Shown here in pieces: positions 25,774 through 34,079 of a DNA stretch of 45,121 nucleotides. A model generated the notes under the pieces. The model was not told the origin of the DNA. It made no database searches and saw only the letters and a program-made list of their open reading frames with translations. Each line of letters starts with the position of its first letter. Position 1 is the stretch's first letter. The position numbers and the translations under genes are program-made. This DNA comes from an uncultured Bacilli bacterium (GTDB taxonomy: Bacteria; Bacillota_I; Bacilli_A; RF39; UBA660), in NCBI GenBank assembly GCA_934130485.1, contig CAKOYE010000004.1, positions 1 through 45,121 on the forward strand. The letters run 5' to 3'.

Positions 25774-26166
25774 ATGAAAGTAATTACAATTAAACAACCA
25801 TTTGCTTCTCTTATTGTAGAAAATATAAAAAAATATGAATTTAGAACTTGGAAAACTAATTATAGAGGTAAAATTTTAATTCATTCTGCAAAAACTGTTG
25901 ATAAGAATGCGATGAAAAAATTTGAAAAATATAATTTAGATTATCCAACTGGATGTATAATTGGTATTGCCTCTATAACTGATTGTATAAAAGTTGATGA
26001 TAATTTCAGAAATATTTTAAAAAGTGAAAATGACTTAGTATATTCTAATACAATAAAAAATAAAGAATGGAATGGATATGGTTTTAAGTTAGAGAAAGTT
26101 TCTAAAATAGAACCAATAAAAGTAAGAGGAAAACTTAGTTTGTGGGAATATGATTACAAAGATTAA
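25774..26166 (+). CDS. ASCH-domain protein
   Basis: A 130-residue cytoplasmic protein of the ASCH superfamily, a PUA-like RNA- or nucleotide-binding beta-barrel. Signatures: ITIKQPFASLIVENIKKYEFR at the N-terminus, YRGKILIHSAK, GCIIGIASITDC and a C-terminal GKLSLWEYD. The ATG at 25774 has a CGGAGGA site; an open frame to 25738 has none and overlaps the TATAAT at 25744-25749. The 3' end overlaps the convergent membrane-protein gene by four bases. The precise substrate is unknown. Confidence 0.85.
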   Translation: MKVITIKQPFASLIVENIKKYEFRTWKTNYRGKILIHSAKTVDKNAMKKFEKYNLDYPTGCIIGIASITDCIKVDDNFRNILKSENDLVYSNTIKNKEWNGYGFKLEKVSKIEPIKVRGKLSLWEYDYKD

Positions 26167-26774
26167 TTTGTAATTTTTTCTTTTTCAGTTTTATTAACGT
26201 AATATCTCCATCTAATATTTTGTTTATTTGTTTTATGCATTTTATAAAAACTTGTTAAAAAATCAATTGTTAAAAGTGTTATTAAAATTATAGAAATAGA
26301 AGAAGTACTTAATTTTTCAGAATTATAAATAAAATTATAAATTGGAGTAAAACATTCCTGCATAAAAAACATAATTATAACAGTAAAGCCTAAACTAGTT
26401 GGAATAGAAGTATATCTAGTAATATGCATAGGTATTTTTTCATAATTCCAGTAATAAAACTTAAAGTATTTTTCTGTAAATGTTCCAAGTAATACTTCTC
26501 CAATACTGACTATTAGAAAAACTATTACAAAATAAACAATATGACCAATATCTTGATTTTTTACAAATATACTATTAATTATAAATGAATCGGGTGTTCC
26601 TAGGAAAATATATAGTCCAATAATAAATAATCCATACCCTAATAAAAATGGCAATTTCATATTTCTATTATCACAAAAACCCTTTGTTAAAATAAGCCAT
26701 ATATTTTCAACTAAAAATCCTAAAAATGAAACTATAACTGCCATTAAGGCAAGCGAGTAAATTTTTGTAATCAT
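26163..26774 (-). CDS. CmpB-like (putative ABC transporter permease) membrane protein
   Basis: A 203-residue protein with about five membrane helices. It begins LALMAVIVSFLGFLVENIW, followed by a polar loop and PFLLGYGLFIIGLY. The central region GEVLLGTFTEKYFKFYYWNYEK resembles the conserved 'E.ltgfl.Ek.f..r.WdYs' segment of the family annotated as putative ABC transporter permease (CmpB, PF06541). No ATPase is nearby, so the transporter label is nominal. It overlaps the ASCH gene by four bases tail to tail and diverges from the TetR gene. Confidence 0.65.
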   Translation of the reverse strand: MITKIYSLALMAVIVSFLGFLVENIWLILTKGFCDNRNMKLPFLLGYGLFIIGLYIFLGTPDSFIINSIFVKNQDIGHIVYFVIVFLIVSIGEVLLGTFTEKYFKFYYWNYEKIPMHITRYTSIPTSLGFTVIIMFFMQECFTPIYNFIYNSEKLSTSSISIILITLLTIDFLTSFYKMHKTNKQNIRWRYYVNKTEKEKITN

Positions 26775-26794
26775 ATTAACACTTCTTTTCTAGA

Positions 26795-26823
26795 TTGACA
26801 AAAAACACATCTGATGTTACAAT
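26795..26823 (+). promoter_or_regulatory. Promoter of the TetR-cation efflux operon
   Basis: TTGACA (26795-26800), 17 bp spacer, TACAAT (26818-26823): a near-perfect vegetative promoter. The leader is about 95 bp. Confidence 0.75.
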
Positions 26824-26830
26824 CGTAACA
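26815..26830. promoter_or_regulatory. Palindromic operator overlapping the -10
   Basis: TGTTAC-AATC-GTAACA, a perfect inverted repeat covering the -10 hexamer. A further inverted copy of its left arm, TTGTAACATC, occurs at 26904-26913 just before the ribosome site. Both fit autorepression by the adjacent TetR protein. Confidence 0.65.
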
Positions 26831-26924
26831 ACTATAATATATTTATCACTAAAGAGATAAAAAATCAATATATTGAATGGTGGAGTTTACAAAATTGATT
26901 AATTTGTAACATCAAGGAGTGTAT

Positions 26925-27467
26925 ATGAAAGATAAAAAAAATTTACTTAAAAGTTCTAATGAGGAATCAAATAAAATAACTAGATCAAGTTTACAAACAG
27001 CTCTTATATGTTTAATGAACAAAAAAGATTTTGATGAAATAACTATTACAGAATTAGTAAAAAAAGCTGGTGTATCTAGAATGGCTTTTTATAGAAATTA
27101 TAATTCAAAAGAGGATATTTTAGAAAAACTTAAAGTAGAAGTTATTAATAGTTTAAAAGTTTTATTTATTAATTTAAAAGAATGTCATGGAAGTTATGAA
27201 GCTTATTATAAAATATTTGAAGAAATAAAATTAAAAGAAAAGGAAATACTTTTGTTAAAAAAAGCAAACTTTAAAATGTTGTTTTTGTTAGAAAATATTC
27301 TTTTATTTGATGACATGATTACATCAGAGGATAGAAGTGATTATTATAATTTAGTTGCTTGTATTGGGGCAGTACTTTCAGTAGCAACACGTTGGTTTGC
27401 ACTTGGTATGAAGGAAAGCATTGGTTATATGGCAAGTTATTGTGAAAAAAATATTGGTGTTTATTAG
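26925..27467 (+). CDS. TetR/AcrR-family transcriptional regulator
   Basis: A regulator of about 180 residues. The N-terminal helix-turn-helix (about 15-62) reads TRSSLQTALICLMNKKDFDEIT, ITELVKKAGVSRMAFYRNYN and SKEDIL. The C-terminal region is helical and ligand-binding, with LVACIGAVLSVATRWFALGM near the end as in TetR_C families with a conserved Trp. Start ATG 26925 has AAGGAG at the right distance; a GTG two codons earlier lies in the ribosome site. It lies 8 bp upstream of the cation efflux gene, and the promoter carries a perfect palindrome over its -10. Autoregulation and control of the efflux gene are inferred. Confidence 0.9.
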   Translation: MKDKKNLLKSSNEESNKITRSSLQTALICLMNKKDFDEITITELVKKAGVSRMAFYRNYNSKEDILEKLKVEVINSLKVLFINLKECHGSYEAYYKIFEEIKLKEKEILLLKKANFKMLFLLENILLFDDMITSEDRSDYYNLVACIGAVLSVATRWFALGMKESIGYMASYCEKNIGVY

Positions 27468-27475
27468 GAGGAAAT

Positions 27476-28333
27476 ATGAGATATAAAAGTGTTAGGTTAG
27501 CTAGTATGTTAGGAGTATTAGGAAATATTTTTCTTTTAATTATTAAAGGTATTATTGGATTTATTACAAATAGTAAAGCTATGATTGCCGATTTTTTTAA
27601 TAGTGCAGGAGATGTTTTTTCTTCATTTATGACATTTATTGGTAATAAAATTGCGAGTAAACCTTATGATGATGATCATAACTTAGGTCATGGTAAGGCT
27701 GAATATATTTATTCAATGTTGATTAGTATTGTTATGTTTATAACTGTCTTAATAATTTTAAAAGATTCTATTTTATCAATTTTTAAACCTAATCATTATG
27801 AATTTTCGATATGGCTTATTATCGTTTGTATTATAACAATAATGGTAAAATTTTTATTATTTTTATATACAAATAAAATATCAAAAAAATTAAATAATTT
27901 ATTAATTAAAGCAAATTCAAAAGATCATATAAATGATTGCGTTTTAACTCTATTAAATTTAATTTCCGCAATTTTATCTAGAAATGGTATTTATTTTATT
28001 GATGGAATAGTAGGAACAGTAATTTCAGTTTGGATTATATTAACTGCTATTAATATATTTAAGGAAAGTTATGATGTATTAATGGATAAATGTATGAATG
28101 AAAAAACTAAAAATGAAGTTTTAAAAATAATTGAAAATCATAAAGAAATTAAAAAAATTACACATTTTAATTCAACACCAGTAGGTTATAAATATCAAAT
28201 TTCTTTATCAATTTTTGTTGATGGAAATTTATCTACCTTTGAAAGTCACAACATTGCTGATAATTTAGAAAAGGAAATTGTAAATAATATTGATGAAATT
28301 TATTTAGCAATAATTCACGTTAATCCAGTTTAA
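27476..28333 (+). CDS. Cation diffusion facilitator (metal efflux) protein
   Basis: A 285-residue CDF exporter of divalent metals (Zn, Mn, Fe or Co) using proton exchange. Six helices are expected. The first metal site is seen in IADFFNSAGDV (N/D pair of helix 2) and the loop HNLGHGKAEYI. The second site on helix 5 is SKDHINDCVLTLL (H/D). A cytoplasmic C-terminal domain (about 205-285) ends IHVNPV. An AGGAGG site precedes the ATG. Cotranscribed with the TetR gene, it may respond to metal or a toxic ligand. The metal cannot be read from the motifs alone. Confidence 0.92.
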   Translation: MRYKSVRLASMLGVLGNIFLLIIKGIIGFITNSKAMIADFFNSAGDVFSSFMTFIGNKIASKPYDDDHNLGHGKAEYIYSMLISIVMFITVLIILKDSILSIFKPNHYEFSIWLIIVCIITIMVKFLLFLYTNKISKKLNNLLIKANSKDHINDCVLTLLNLISAILSRNGIYFIDGIVGTVISVWIILTAINIFKESYDVLMDKCMNEKTKNEVLKIIENHKEIKKITHFNSTPVGYKYQISLSIFVDGNLSTFESHNIADNLEKEIVNNIDEIYLAIIHVNPV

Positions 28334-28422
28334 ATCGATTATAATAATTTTCTTTTAAAATTTCACAAAAATAACATAATAATAATATATATTAAAAATG
28401 TAAATTTAAATGAGGTGATTTT

Positions 28423-29628
28423 ATGATAGAAAATAATAGTGAAAAAATAATAATAAATGAAAAGAAAAAAAATAATGGAATAGTTATAATCTTGCTTATT
28501 ATAATTGTAGTAATTTTATCTATATTGGTAGTTTATTTATTAAATAATGAATCTAGTTCATTAGAAACAAATAAAACTAAATCTAAAGTTAATATAGAAT
28601 TGAAACAAACCGAAACAAGTACTGTTAATAGTGAAGGAATATATATAACAGATGTTTCCGAGATCGTTTCAAATGTTATGCCATCAATTGTTGCAATAAC
28701 AAGTAAAACTTTAGTTTCAACAGGAAAATATGGTCCAAATTTTTTTGGCTCACAACAATATAGTGAAGGAGCAGGAAGTGGAATTATTGTAAGTTCAACA
28801 GATTCTGAACTTATAATTTTAACAAATAATCATGTTGTTGAAGGAGCAGAGGAATTAACTGTTAAATTTATTAATGATAAAAGTGTTGATGCAAAAATAA
28901 AAGGCACATCTGAAAGAAAAGATATCGCAATTATTACTGTTGATTTAAGTAATTTGGATGAAGATACAATTAATTCTATTAAAGTTGCAACACTAGGTGA
29001 TAGTGATACTTTAAAAGTTGGTAATGGTGTTATTGCAATAGGTAATGCTCTAGGTTATGGTCAATCAGTTACAACAGGAGTAGTCAGTGCTTTGAATAGG
29101 GATGTTACTATAGATAATTACACAAATAAAATGATTCAAATAGATGCTGCAATTAATGGTGGAAATAGTGGTGGAGCATTACTTAATAGTAAGGGTGAGG
29201 TAATTGGAATTAATTCCGCTAAATATTCATCAAATTCTTATACATCATCAGCTAGTATAGAAGGTATGGGGTTTGCTATTCCAATTTCATCAGTTAGTAA
29301 TTTAATTGAATCATTAATGAATGGTGAAGAAGAACAGACTGCAACATTGGGCATTGAAGGATATATGATTAATGAGTCATATAGTAAAAGTTATAATATG
29401 CCAGTTGGGTTTTATATTTCCAAAATTGTAAATGGTAGTGGAGCTGATGCATCAAAATTAGAGATAGGAAATATTATTACTAAAATAGATGACATTGATG
29501 TTAAATCATTCAGTGATATAAGTAATTATCTGTATGAAAAAAAGAAAGGTGATACCGTAAAATTAGTAGTTAAATATACTAGTGGGCGTGAATATAAAGA
29601 AAAAGAAGTAAGTGTTACTTTATCTTAA
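28423..29628 (+). CDS. HtrA/DegP-family membrane-anchored serine protease
   Basis: Envelope quality-control protease of 401 residues. It has a cytoplasmic N-terminus, one membrane helix (about 20-41), and a Ser/Thr-rich linker. The trypsin-like domain has triad H137 (TNNHVV), D167 (RKDIAI) and S249 (GGNSGGALL). A single PDZ domain covers about 300-400, with GFYISKIVNGSGADASKLEIGN. This is the HtrA/HtrB/YyxA layout of Bacillota. A GAGGTG site precedes the ATG. It is monocistronic with a terminator overlapping its stop. Confidence 0.93.
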   Translation: MIENNSEKIIINEKKKNNGIVIILLIIIVVILSILVVYLLNNESSSLETNKTKSKVNIELKQTETSTVNSEGIYITDVSEIVSNVMPSIVAITSKTLVSTGKYGPNFFGSQQYSEGAGSGIIVSSTDSELIILTNNHVVEGAEELTVKFINDKSVDAKIKGTSERKDIAIITVDLSNLDEDTINSIKVATLGDSDTLKVGNGVIAIGNALGYGQSVTTGVVSALNRDVTIDNYTNKMIQIDAAINGGNSGGALLNSKGEVIGINSAKYSSNSYTSSASIEGMGFAIPISSVSNLIESLMNGEEEQTATLGIEGYMINESYSKSYNMPVGFYISKIVNGSGADASKLEIGNIITKIDDIDVKSFSDISNYLYEKKKGDTVKLVVKYTSGREYKEKEVSVTLS

Positions 29629-29653
29629 AATAAGTTAAATACTTATTTTTTTT
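29628..29653 (+). terminator. Terminator of the HtrA gene
   Basis: AAATAAGT (29628-29635), TAAAT, ACTTATTT (29641-29648), T-run. Confidence 0.7.
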
Positions 29654-29656
29654 ATA

Positions 29657-29684
29657 TTGTAAAATTTTCAAATGTTGTTATAAT
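29657..29684 (+). promoter_or_regulatory. Promoter of the ABC exporter gene
   Basis: TTGTAA (29657-29662), 16 bp, TATAAT (29679-29684), 21 bp before the ATG. Confidence 0.5.
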
Positions 29685-29705
29685 ACTAATTGTTGGAGGA
29701 GTTGT

Positions 29706-31445
29706 ATGAATGAATTTTTTAAAAATTTAAAATTTGCTTGGAAATTTACAAAAAGTCAAAAAGGAAATTTTATAAAATTTATAATTACAAATATTATAAC
29801 AATTGTTATAAGTGTAATTGTTCCTATATTAAGTGCTAAAATAATTGTTAATTTAACCGGTAATAATTTTTATCAATTAATAATTATAAGTATTGTTATA
29901 TTTCTTGTAGAACAATTAAATAATATTTCAAGTTATTTAATAGACAAATATTCCCAACTTATATATAGAGAAAGTTCATCTAAAATTCAGTTGGAATTAG
30001 GAAAAAGTATTTTAAAATTAGAAAATAAAACGATTGAAAAATACGGAACAGGTGTTTTTATTCAAAGAATTACTGGTGATACTTCCAAATTAGCTGAAAT
30101 ATTTAATGTATTAAATGAATGTTTATATGGAATTATATCAAGTATAGGAATTTTCTGTGCAATATTTTTAATAAACAAAATTGCTTTTATTTATCTTTTA
30201 ACAACAATTGTAATTTTATTTTTAATAGAACGAAAAAGAGTAGAAAAGTATATAGAGCTTGATAAAATATTTAGATCAAAAAATGAAAAAGTATCTGGTT
30301 TTTTTAGTGAAATTATAAGAGGTGTTCGTGATATTAAAATGCTTAATAGTGAAGATAGTTTTATTACTTCATTAAATAGTAAAATAAAAGATGTAAATTG
30401 CGAAAAATATAATATGGGTAGTGTTAATAGAACATATAAATTATTTAGAAGATTTTTTAGTGATTTAGATGATTTATTATTAATAATTCTTTTGGTAGTA
30501 CTAATAGTTAAAGAAAAAATTATAATGGCCAATGCCTTAATTATCTATAATTACTCTCAAAAATTACCAGAATTTGCTTACTATGTAGGTATGTTATTAG
30601 ATAAAGTTAAGGATTTTAATTTATCTGCAAATAGAGTTTTTGATATTATAGAAAGTAGCGAATTTAAAAAAGAAACATTTGGACTTAAGCATTTAGATAA
30701 AGTTGAAGGTGATTTTGAGTTTAAAAATGTATCATTTGGTTATGATGAAATAAAAGTTTTAAAGAATTTATCTTTTAAAATTAAAGCTAATGAAACTGTT
30801 GCTTTTGTTGGTAAAAGTGGTGCAGGAAAAACAACAATTTTTAATCTTTTGTGTAAAATGTATGACATTAATAACGGTGAAATAAAAATTGATGGAATAA
30901 ATATTAACGAACTTGATAAAGATTCTATAAGAGGAAATATTACTATTATAAGTCAAAATCCATATATATTTAATTTGAGTATTAAGGAAAATTTAAAATT
31001 AGTAAAACAAAATTTAACAGACGATGAAATGATAGAAGCTTGTAATGTAGCTTGTTTGCACGATTTTATAATGAACTTGCCTAATAAATACGATACAGTT
31101 GTAGGGGAAGGTGGAGTAAATTTATCGGGTGGACAAAAACAAAGGCTTGCAATTGCTAGGGCCTTAGTTCAAAAAACTGAAATAATTTTATTTGATGAAG
31201 CAACAAGTGCTTTAGATAATGATACCCAGGAACAAATACAAAAAGCTATTGAAAATATGAAGGGTGAATATACTATTTTGATAATTGCGCATCGATTATC
31301 AACTATTAAAAATGCGAATAGAATTTTATATTTAGATGATGGGAAAATTTTGGCAGAAGGAACTCATGAAAAATTAATGAATAATTGTACTCAATATAAG
31401 CATTTGTATGAATCTGAAATAATAAAAAATGATTATAAAAAATAG
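29706..31445 (+). CDS. ABC exporter, fused permease and ATPase
   Basis: A 579-residue half-transporter of the MsbA/LmrA type, working as a homodimer in the membrane. Six helices (about 15-305) precede the nucleotide-binding domain: Walker A GKSGAGKTT, Q-loop ISQNPYIF, signature LSGGQKQRLAIARAL, Walker B EIILFDEATSALD and the H-loop IAHRLS. A GGAGGAG site precedes the ATG. Substrate unknown; no partner half-transporter or peptide precursor is adjacent. Two reverse-strand open frames in it are shadows. Confidence 0.93.
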   Translation: MNEFFKNLKFAWKFTKSQKGNFIKFIITNIITIVISVIVPILSAKIIVNLTGNNFYQLIIISIVIFLVEQLNNISSYLIDKYSQLIYRESSSKIQLELGKSILKLENKTIEKYGTGVFIQRITGDTSKLAEIFNVLNECLYGIISSIGIFCAIFLINKIAFIYLLTTIVILFLIERKRVEKYIELDKIFRSKNEKVSGFFSEIIRGVRDIKMLNSEDSFITSLNSKIKDVNCEKYNMGSVNRTYKLFRRFFSDLDDLLLIILLVVLIVKEKIIMANALIIYNYSQKLPEFAYYVGMLLDKVKDFNLSANRVFDIIESSEFKKETFGLKHLDKVEGDFEFKNVSFGYDEIKVLKNLSFKIKANETVAFVGKSGAGKTTIFNLLCKMYDINNGEIKIDGININELDKDSIRGNITIISQNPYIFNLSIKENLKLVKQNLTDDEMIEACNVACLHDFIMNLPNKYDTVVGEGGVNLSGGQKQRLAIARALVQKTEIILFDEATSALDNDTQEQIQKAIENMKGEYTILIIAHRLSTIKNANRILYLDDGKILAEGTHEKLMNNCTQYKHLYESEIIKNDYKK

Positions 31446-31453
31446 ACTATACG

Positions 31454-31462
31454 TGATATAAT
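31454..31462 (+). promoter_or_regulatory. Extended -10 promoter of map
   Basis: TG-A-TATAAT, 27 bp upstream of the map start. Confidence 0.45.
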
Positions 31463-31489
31463 ATATGTGGTTTTAGAAAGAAGGTATTT

Positions 31490-32248
31490 ATGATAACTAT
31501 AAAAAGTGAAAGAGAAATCGAATTAATGCGCAAAGCAGGAATGATGGTTTCTAAAACACATAAATATTTAAAACAATTTATAAAGGAAGGTATTACTACA
31601 TTAGAACTTGACAAATTAGCAGAAGATTATATAAGAAGTATGGGTGGAGTACCATCCTGTAAAGGATATGAAGGTTTTCCTGCTACATTATGCACAAGTG
31701 TAAATGATGAAGTTGTTCACGGAATTCCAAATAGAAGAAAATTAAAAAAAGGTGATATTATAACAATTGATATGGTAATTGGTTATGAAGGTTACCAAGG
31801 TGATGCAGCTTGGACTTATACAGTAGGTGATGTAAGTGACCAAAAAAAATATTTGATGGAACATACAAAAAAAGCATTGTATGAAGGAATCAAACAAGTT
31901 AAACCAGGTAATAGAGTTGGTGATATATCATCTGCAGTAGAAGAATATGCGATAGCGCATAATTTAGGTGTGGTTAAAGAATTATGTGGCCACGGAATTG
32001 GAACAGATATGCATGAAGATCCTGATATTCCAAACTACGGTAAAAAAGGTACAGGTCCTAAATTAAAAGAGGGAATGGTTATTTGTATTGAACCTATGTT
32101 AAATTTGGGATCGGCAGATATTTATATGTTAGAAGATGGATGGACTATTAAAACTGAAGATGCACTTCCTTCTGCACATTATGAACACACTGTTTTAGTA
32201 ACTAGTGATGGATATGAAATATTAACGCCAAGACTAGATGAAGATTAA
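31490..32248 (+). CDS. map: Methionine aminopeptidase, type I
   Basis: Removes the initiator Met from new proteins; cytoplasmic, two-metal enzyme. The 252 residues cover the pita-bread fold. Metal ligands are seen in TIDMVIGYEGYQGDAAW (two Asp), CGHGIG (His), CIEPM (Glu) and the late TEDA (Glu). An SH3-like N-terminal extension is lacking, as in bacterial type I enzymes. An AGAAGG site precedes the ATG. It functionally follows peptide deformylase, but the two genes are far apart here. Ends at a strong bidirectional terminator. Confidence 0.96.
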   Translation: MITIKSEREIELMRKAGMMVSKTHKYLKQFIKEGITTLELDKLAEDYIRSMGGVPSCKGYEGFPATLCTSVNDEVVHGIPNRRKLKKGDIITIDMVIGYEGYQGDAAWTYTVGDVSDQKKYLMEHTKKALYEGIKQVKPGNRVGDISSAVEEYAIAHNLGVVKELCGHGIGTDMHEDPDIPNYGKKGTGPKLKEGMVICIEPMLNLGSADIYMLEDGWTIKTEDALPSAHYEHTVLVTSDGYEILTPRLDED

Positions 32249-32264
32249 TAAACAATTATTAACA

Positions 32265-32297
32265 AAAAAACATCATAATTGAGTCTGATGTTTTTTT
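32265..32297. terminator. Bidirectional terminator between map and the LRR gene
   Basis: AAAAAACATCA (32265-32275), loop of ten, TGATGTTTTTT (32286-32296), between convergent genes. Confidence 0.85.
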
Positions 32298-32301
32298 ATA
32301 A

Positions 32302-34008
32302 CTATAATTTTTTATAAAATTGTTTATTTTTTTCTTCATTGATATTAAAAGAATTGTTTCTTTCTAATTCGGAAATAATTTTTTCTTGATTATTAATCAT
32401 ATTATTAAATATATTAGAAATTTCTATAAATTCATCAACATTTTCAATATTATCTGAATTTATTTTAGTAATTAAACTAGGTAACAAATTTTTACTCATA
32501 TCGTTTAAATTTTTAATAAATAATAAATTATTATTTATTGTTAAATTAATTTCATTTTGCTTTTTTTGTATTAAATCAATAATATTATCGATATCTTTAA
32601 TTATTTCATTTTTTTGTAATAAGTTTAAATTTATATTATTAGTTTGGTTTGTATTCAAATATATAATAAATTCTTTTATATTTTTTACATAAAGATGAAT
32701 TAATTCTCCTAATTCATTTAAAGATTTATTTTCTTTTTCATAACCAATTAATTCATCATTAATCAAATTATTTAAATTAGTTAGAATTGTTAAGAGATTT
32801 TTAAAAAAATCATTATTAGAATTTGATAAATTATTTTTTGAAATAAATTCATTTTTATAACAAACTAATTCATTAAATTTTTGTTTTATTTGATAAACCT
32901 TAATATTTTTATTAAACTCAATTATTGTATTATAAAAATATGTTGATATATATTTAAATCCTGTATTTAAAGAATTGTTAAAATTAATTATATTAACATA
33001 TTCGTCAGTATCTGTTTTTGAAAATTTACAGTTTTTTATGTAATTTTTTAGTTCGGATATATTAGTATTATTTTTTAATTCAAATGTATTACTATTTTTT
33101 ACTGCGTTTGAAATATTAGAAATATTTAGTTTTTCAATATAACTATTTATATATTGGTTAAAATCATTAAGATAATTGTAATTATTATTTAAATTTAAAT
33201 CAAATATAATTTTTTCAATAAATTCTTTATGTTCAGAGTAATCAAAATTAATTTTAATGTTAGTATTGCTAATTTTCAAATTTTGTTTAATTTTTTCTAA
33301 TAATTCTTCTTTTCTAATTTCATCAATATAAGTATTATAAGTTATTTTATTATTTTCTATTTTTTCAGTTTTAAAAGATTTTCTTAATTTCTTTAAATCA
33401 ATTTCTTTATTATTAATAACTAAAGTATTAACTTTATATTCAAAACTAATTAATCCTTTTCTTAGATTTGAATGTGAAATAGAATCAAGTACATTAAACA
33501 AACTTGTTTCTGCTACAATATTGATATTATTATTGGTTTGATTTTTAATTGCTTTGCAAATTACGTTTAAGTCAATATATGTAGTATTTTTTGAAACTGT
33601 AATTTTATTCAATTTTTTACAACCATAAAATGCATATGATCCAACTTTAGATATACTATTTGAGAGTATAATATTTTTTAAATTTTCACATTCTTCAAAA
33701 GTTTCTCTTTCAATTATAGTAGTTTCATTTGGAATATTAATTGCCTCAAGACTAAAACATTCGCTGAATGCACGTTTTCCAATTGTTTTAATCTCATTTG
33801 GCATATTAATTTTTTTTAGGTTTGAACAATGACCAAATGCAGCATTTCCAATTGAAGTAATTTTATTTAAAAAAGTTATTTCTCTTAATTTAACACAATA
33901 AAAAAATGCTTTTGCTTCAATTGTTTCTATGTTATCTGGAATACTAAATATACCATTTTTTATATCAATATTATTTACTTCAAGAAGTTTATTATTTTTA
34001 GTTTCCAT
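32302..34008 (-). CDS. LRR_5 (BspA-type) leucine-rich repeat protein with long helical tail, copy B
   Basis: A 568-residue protein of unknown role. After a short cap (METKNNKLLEVNNIDIKNG) come five 23-residue LRR_5 repeats, for example ITSIGNAAFGHCSNLKKINM. A conserved linker follows (TYIDLNVICKAI and NTYIDEIRKEELLEKI), then about 350 residues of Asn/Ile/Lys-rich, largely helical sequence ending EKNKQFYKKL. The start at 34008 has a GGGGGG ribosome site; the frame is open to 34047. There is no signal peptide or membrane helix, so it is predicted cytoplasmic, unlike secreted BspA proteins. It is paralogous over its full length to the gene at 34080-36152 and has an equivalent promoter of its own, so it came from a tandem duplication. 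Confidence 0.75.
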   Translation of the reverse strand: METKNNKLLEVNNIDIKNGIFSIPDNIETIEAKAFFYCVKLREITFLNKITSIGNAAFGHCSNLKKINMPNEIKTIGKRAFSECFSLEAINIPNETTIIERETFEECENLKNIILSNSISKVGSYAFYGCKKLNKITVSKNTTYIDLNVICKAIKNQTNNNINIVAETSLFNVLDSISHSNLRKGLISFEYKVNTLVINNKEIDLKKLRKSFKTEKIENNKITYNTYIDEIRKEELLEKIKQNLKISNTNIKINFDYSEHKEFIEKIIFDLNLNNNYNYLNDFNQYINSYIEKLNISNISNAVKNSNTFELKNNTNISELKNYIKNCKFSKTDTDEYVNIINFNNSLNTGFKYISTYFYNTIIEFNKNIKVYQIKQKFNELVCYKNEFISKNNLSNSNNDFFKNLLTILTNLNNLINDELIGYEKENKSLNELGELIHLYVKNIKEFIIYLNTNQTNNINLNLLQKNEIIKDIDNIIDLIQKKQNEINLTINNNLLFIKNLNDMSKNLLPSLITKINSDNIENVDEFIEISNIFNNMINNQEKIISELERNNSFNINEEKNKQFYKKL

Positions 34009-34037
34009 AAAATCCCCCCAAACAAATGCTGTTTCAT

Positions 34038-34066
34038 ATAATATCATAATTATTATTAAATTTCAA
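34038..34066 (-). promoter_or_regulatory. Promoter of LRR copy B
   Basis: Minus strand TTGAAA (34066-34061), 17 bp, TATTAT (34043-34038). It is nearly the same sequence as the copy A promoter around the -10. Confidence 0.6.
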
Positions 34067-34079
34067 TATTTTTATCCTA

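Noticed and set aside
30191..30956. Two reverse frames in the ABC exporter
   Set aside because: Shadows of conserved ABC transporter coding sequence.
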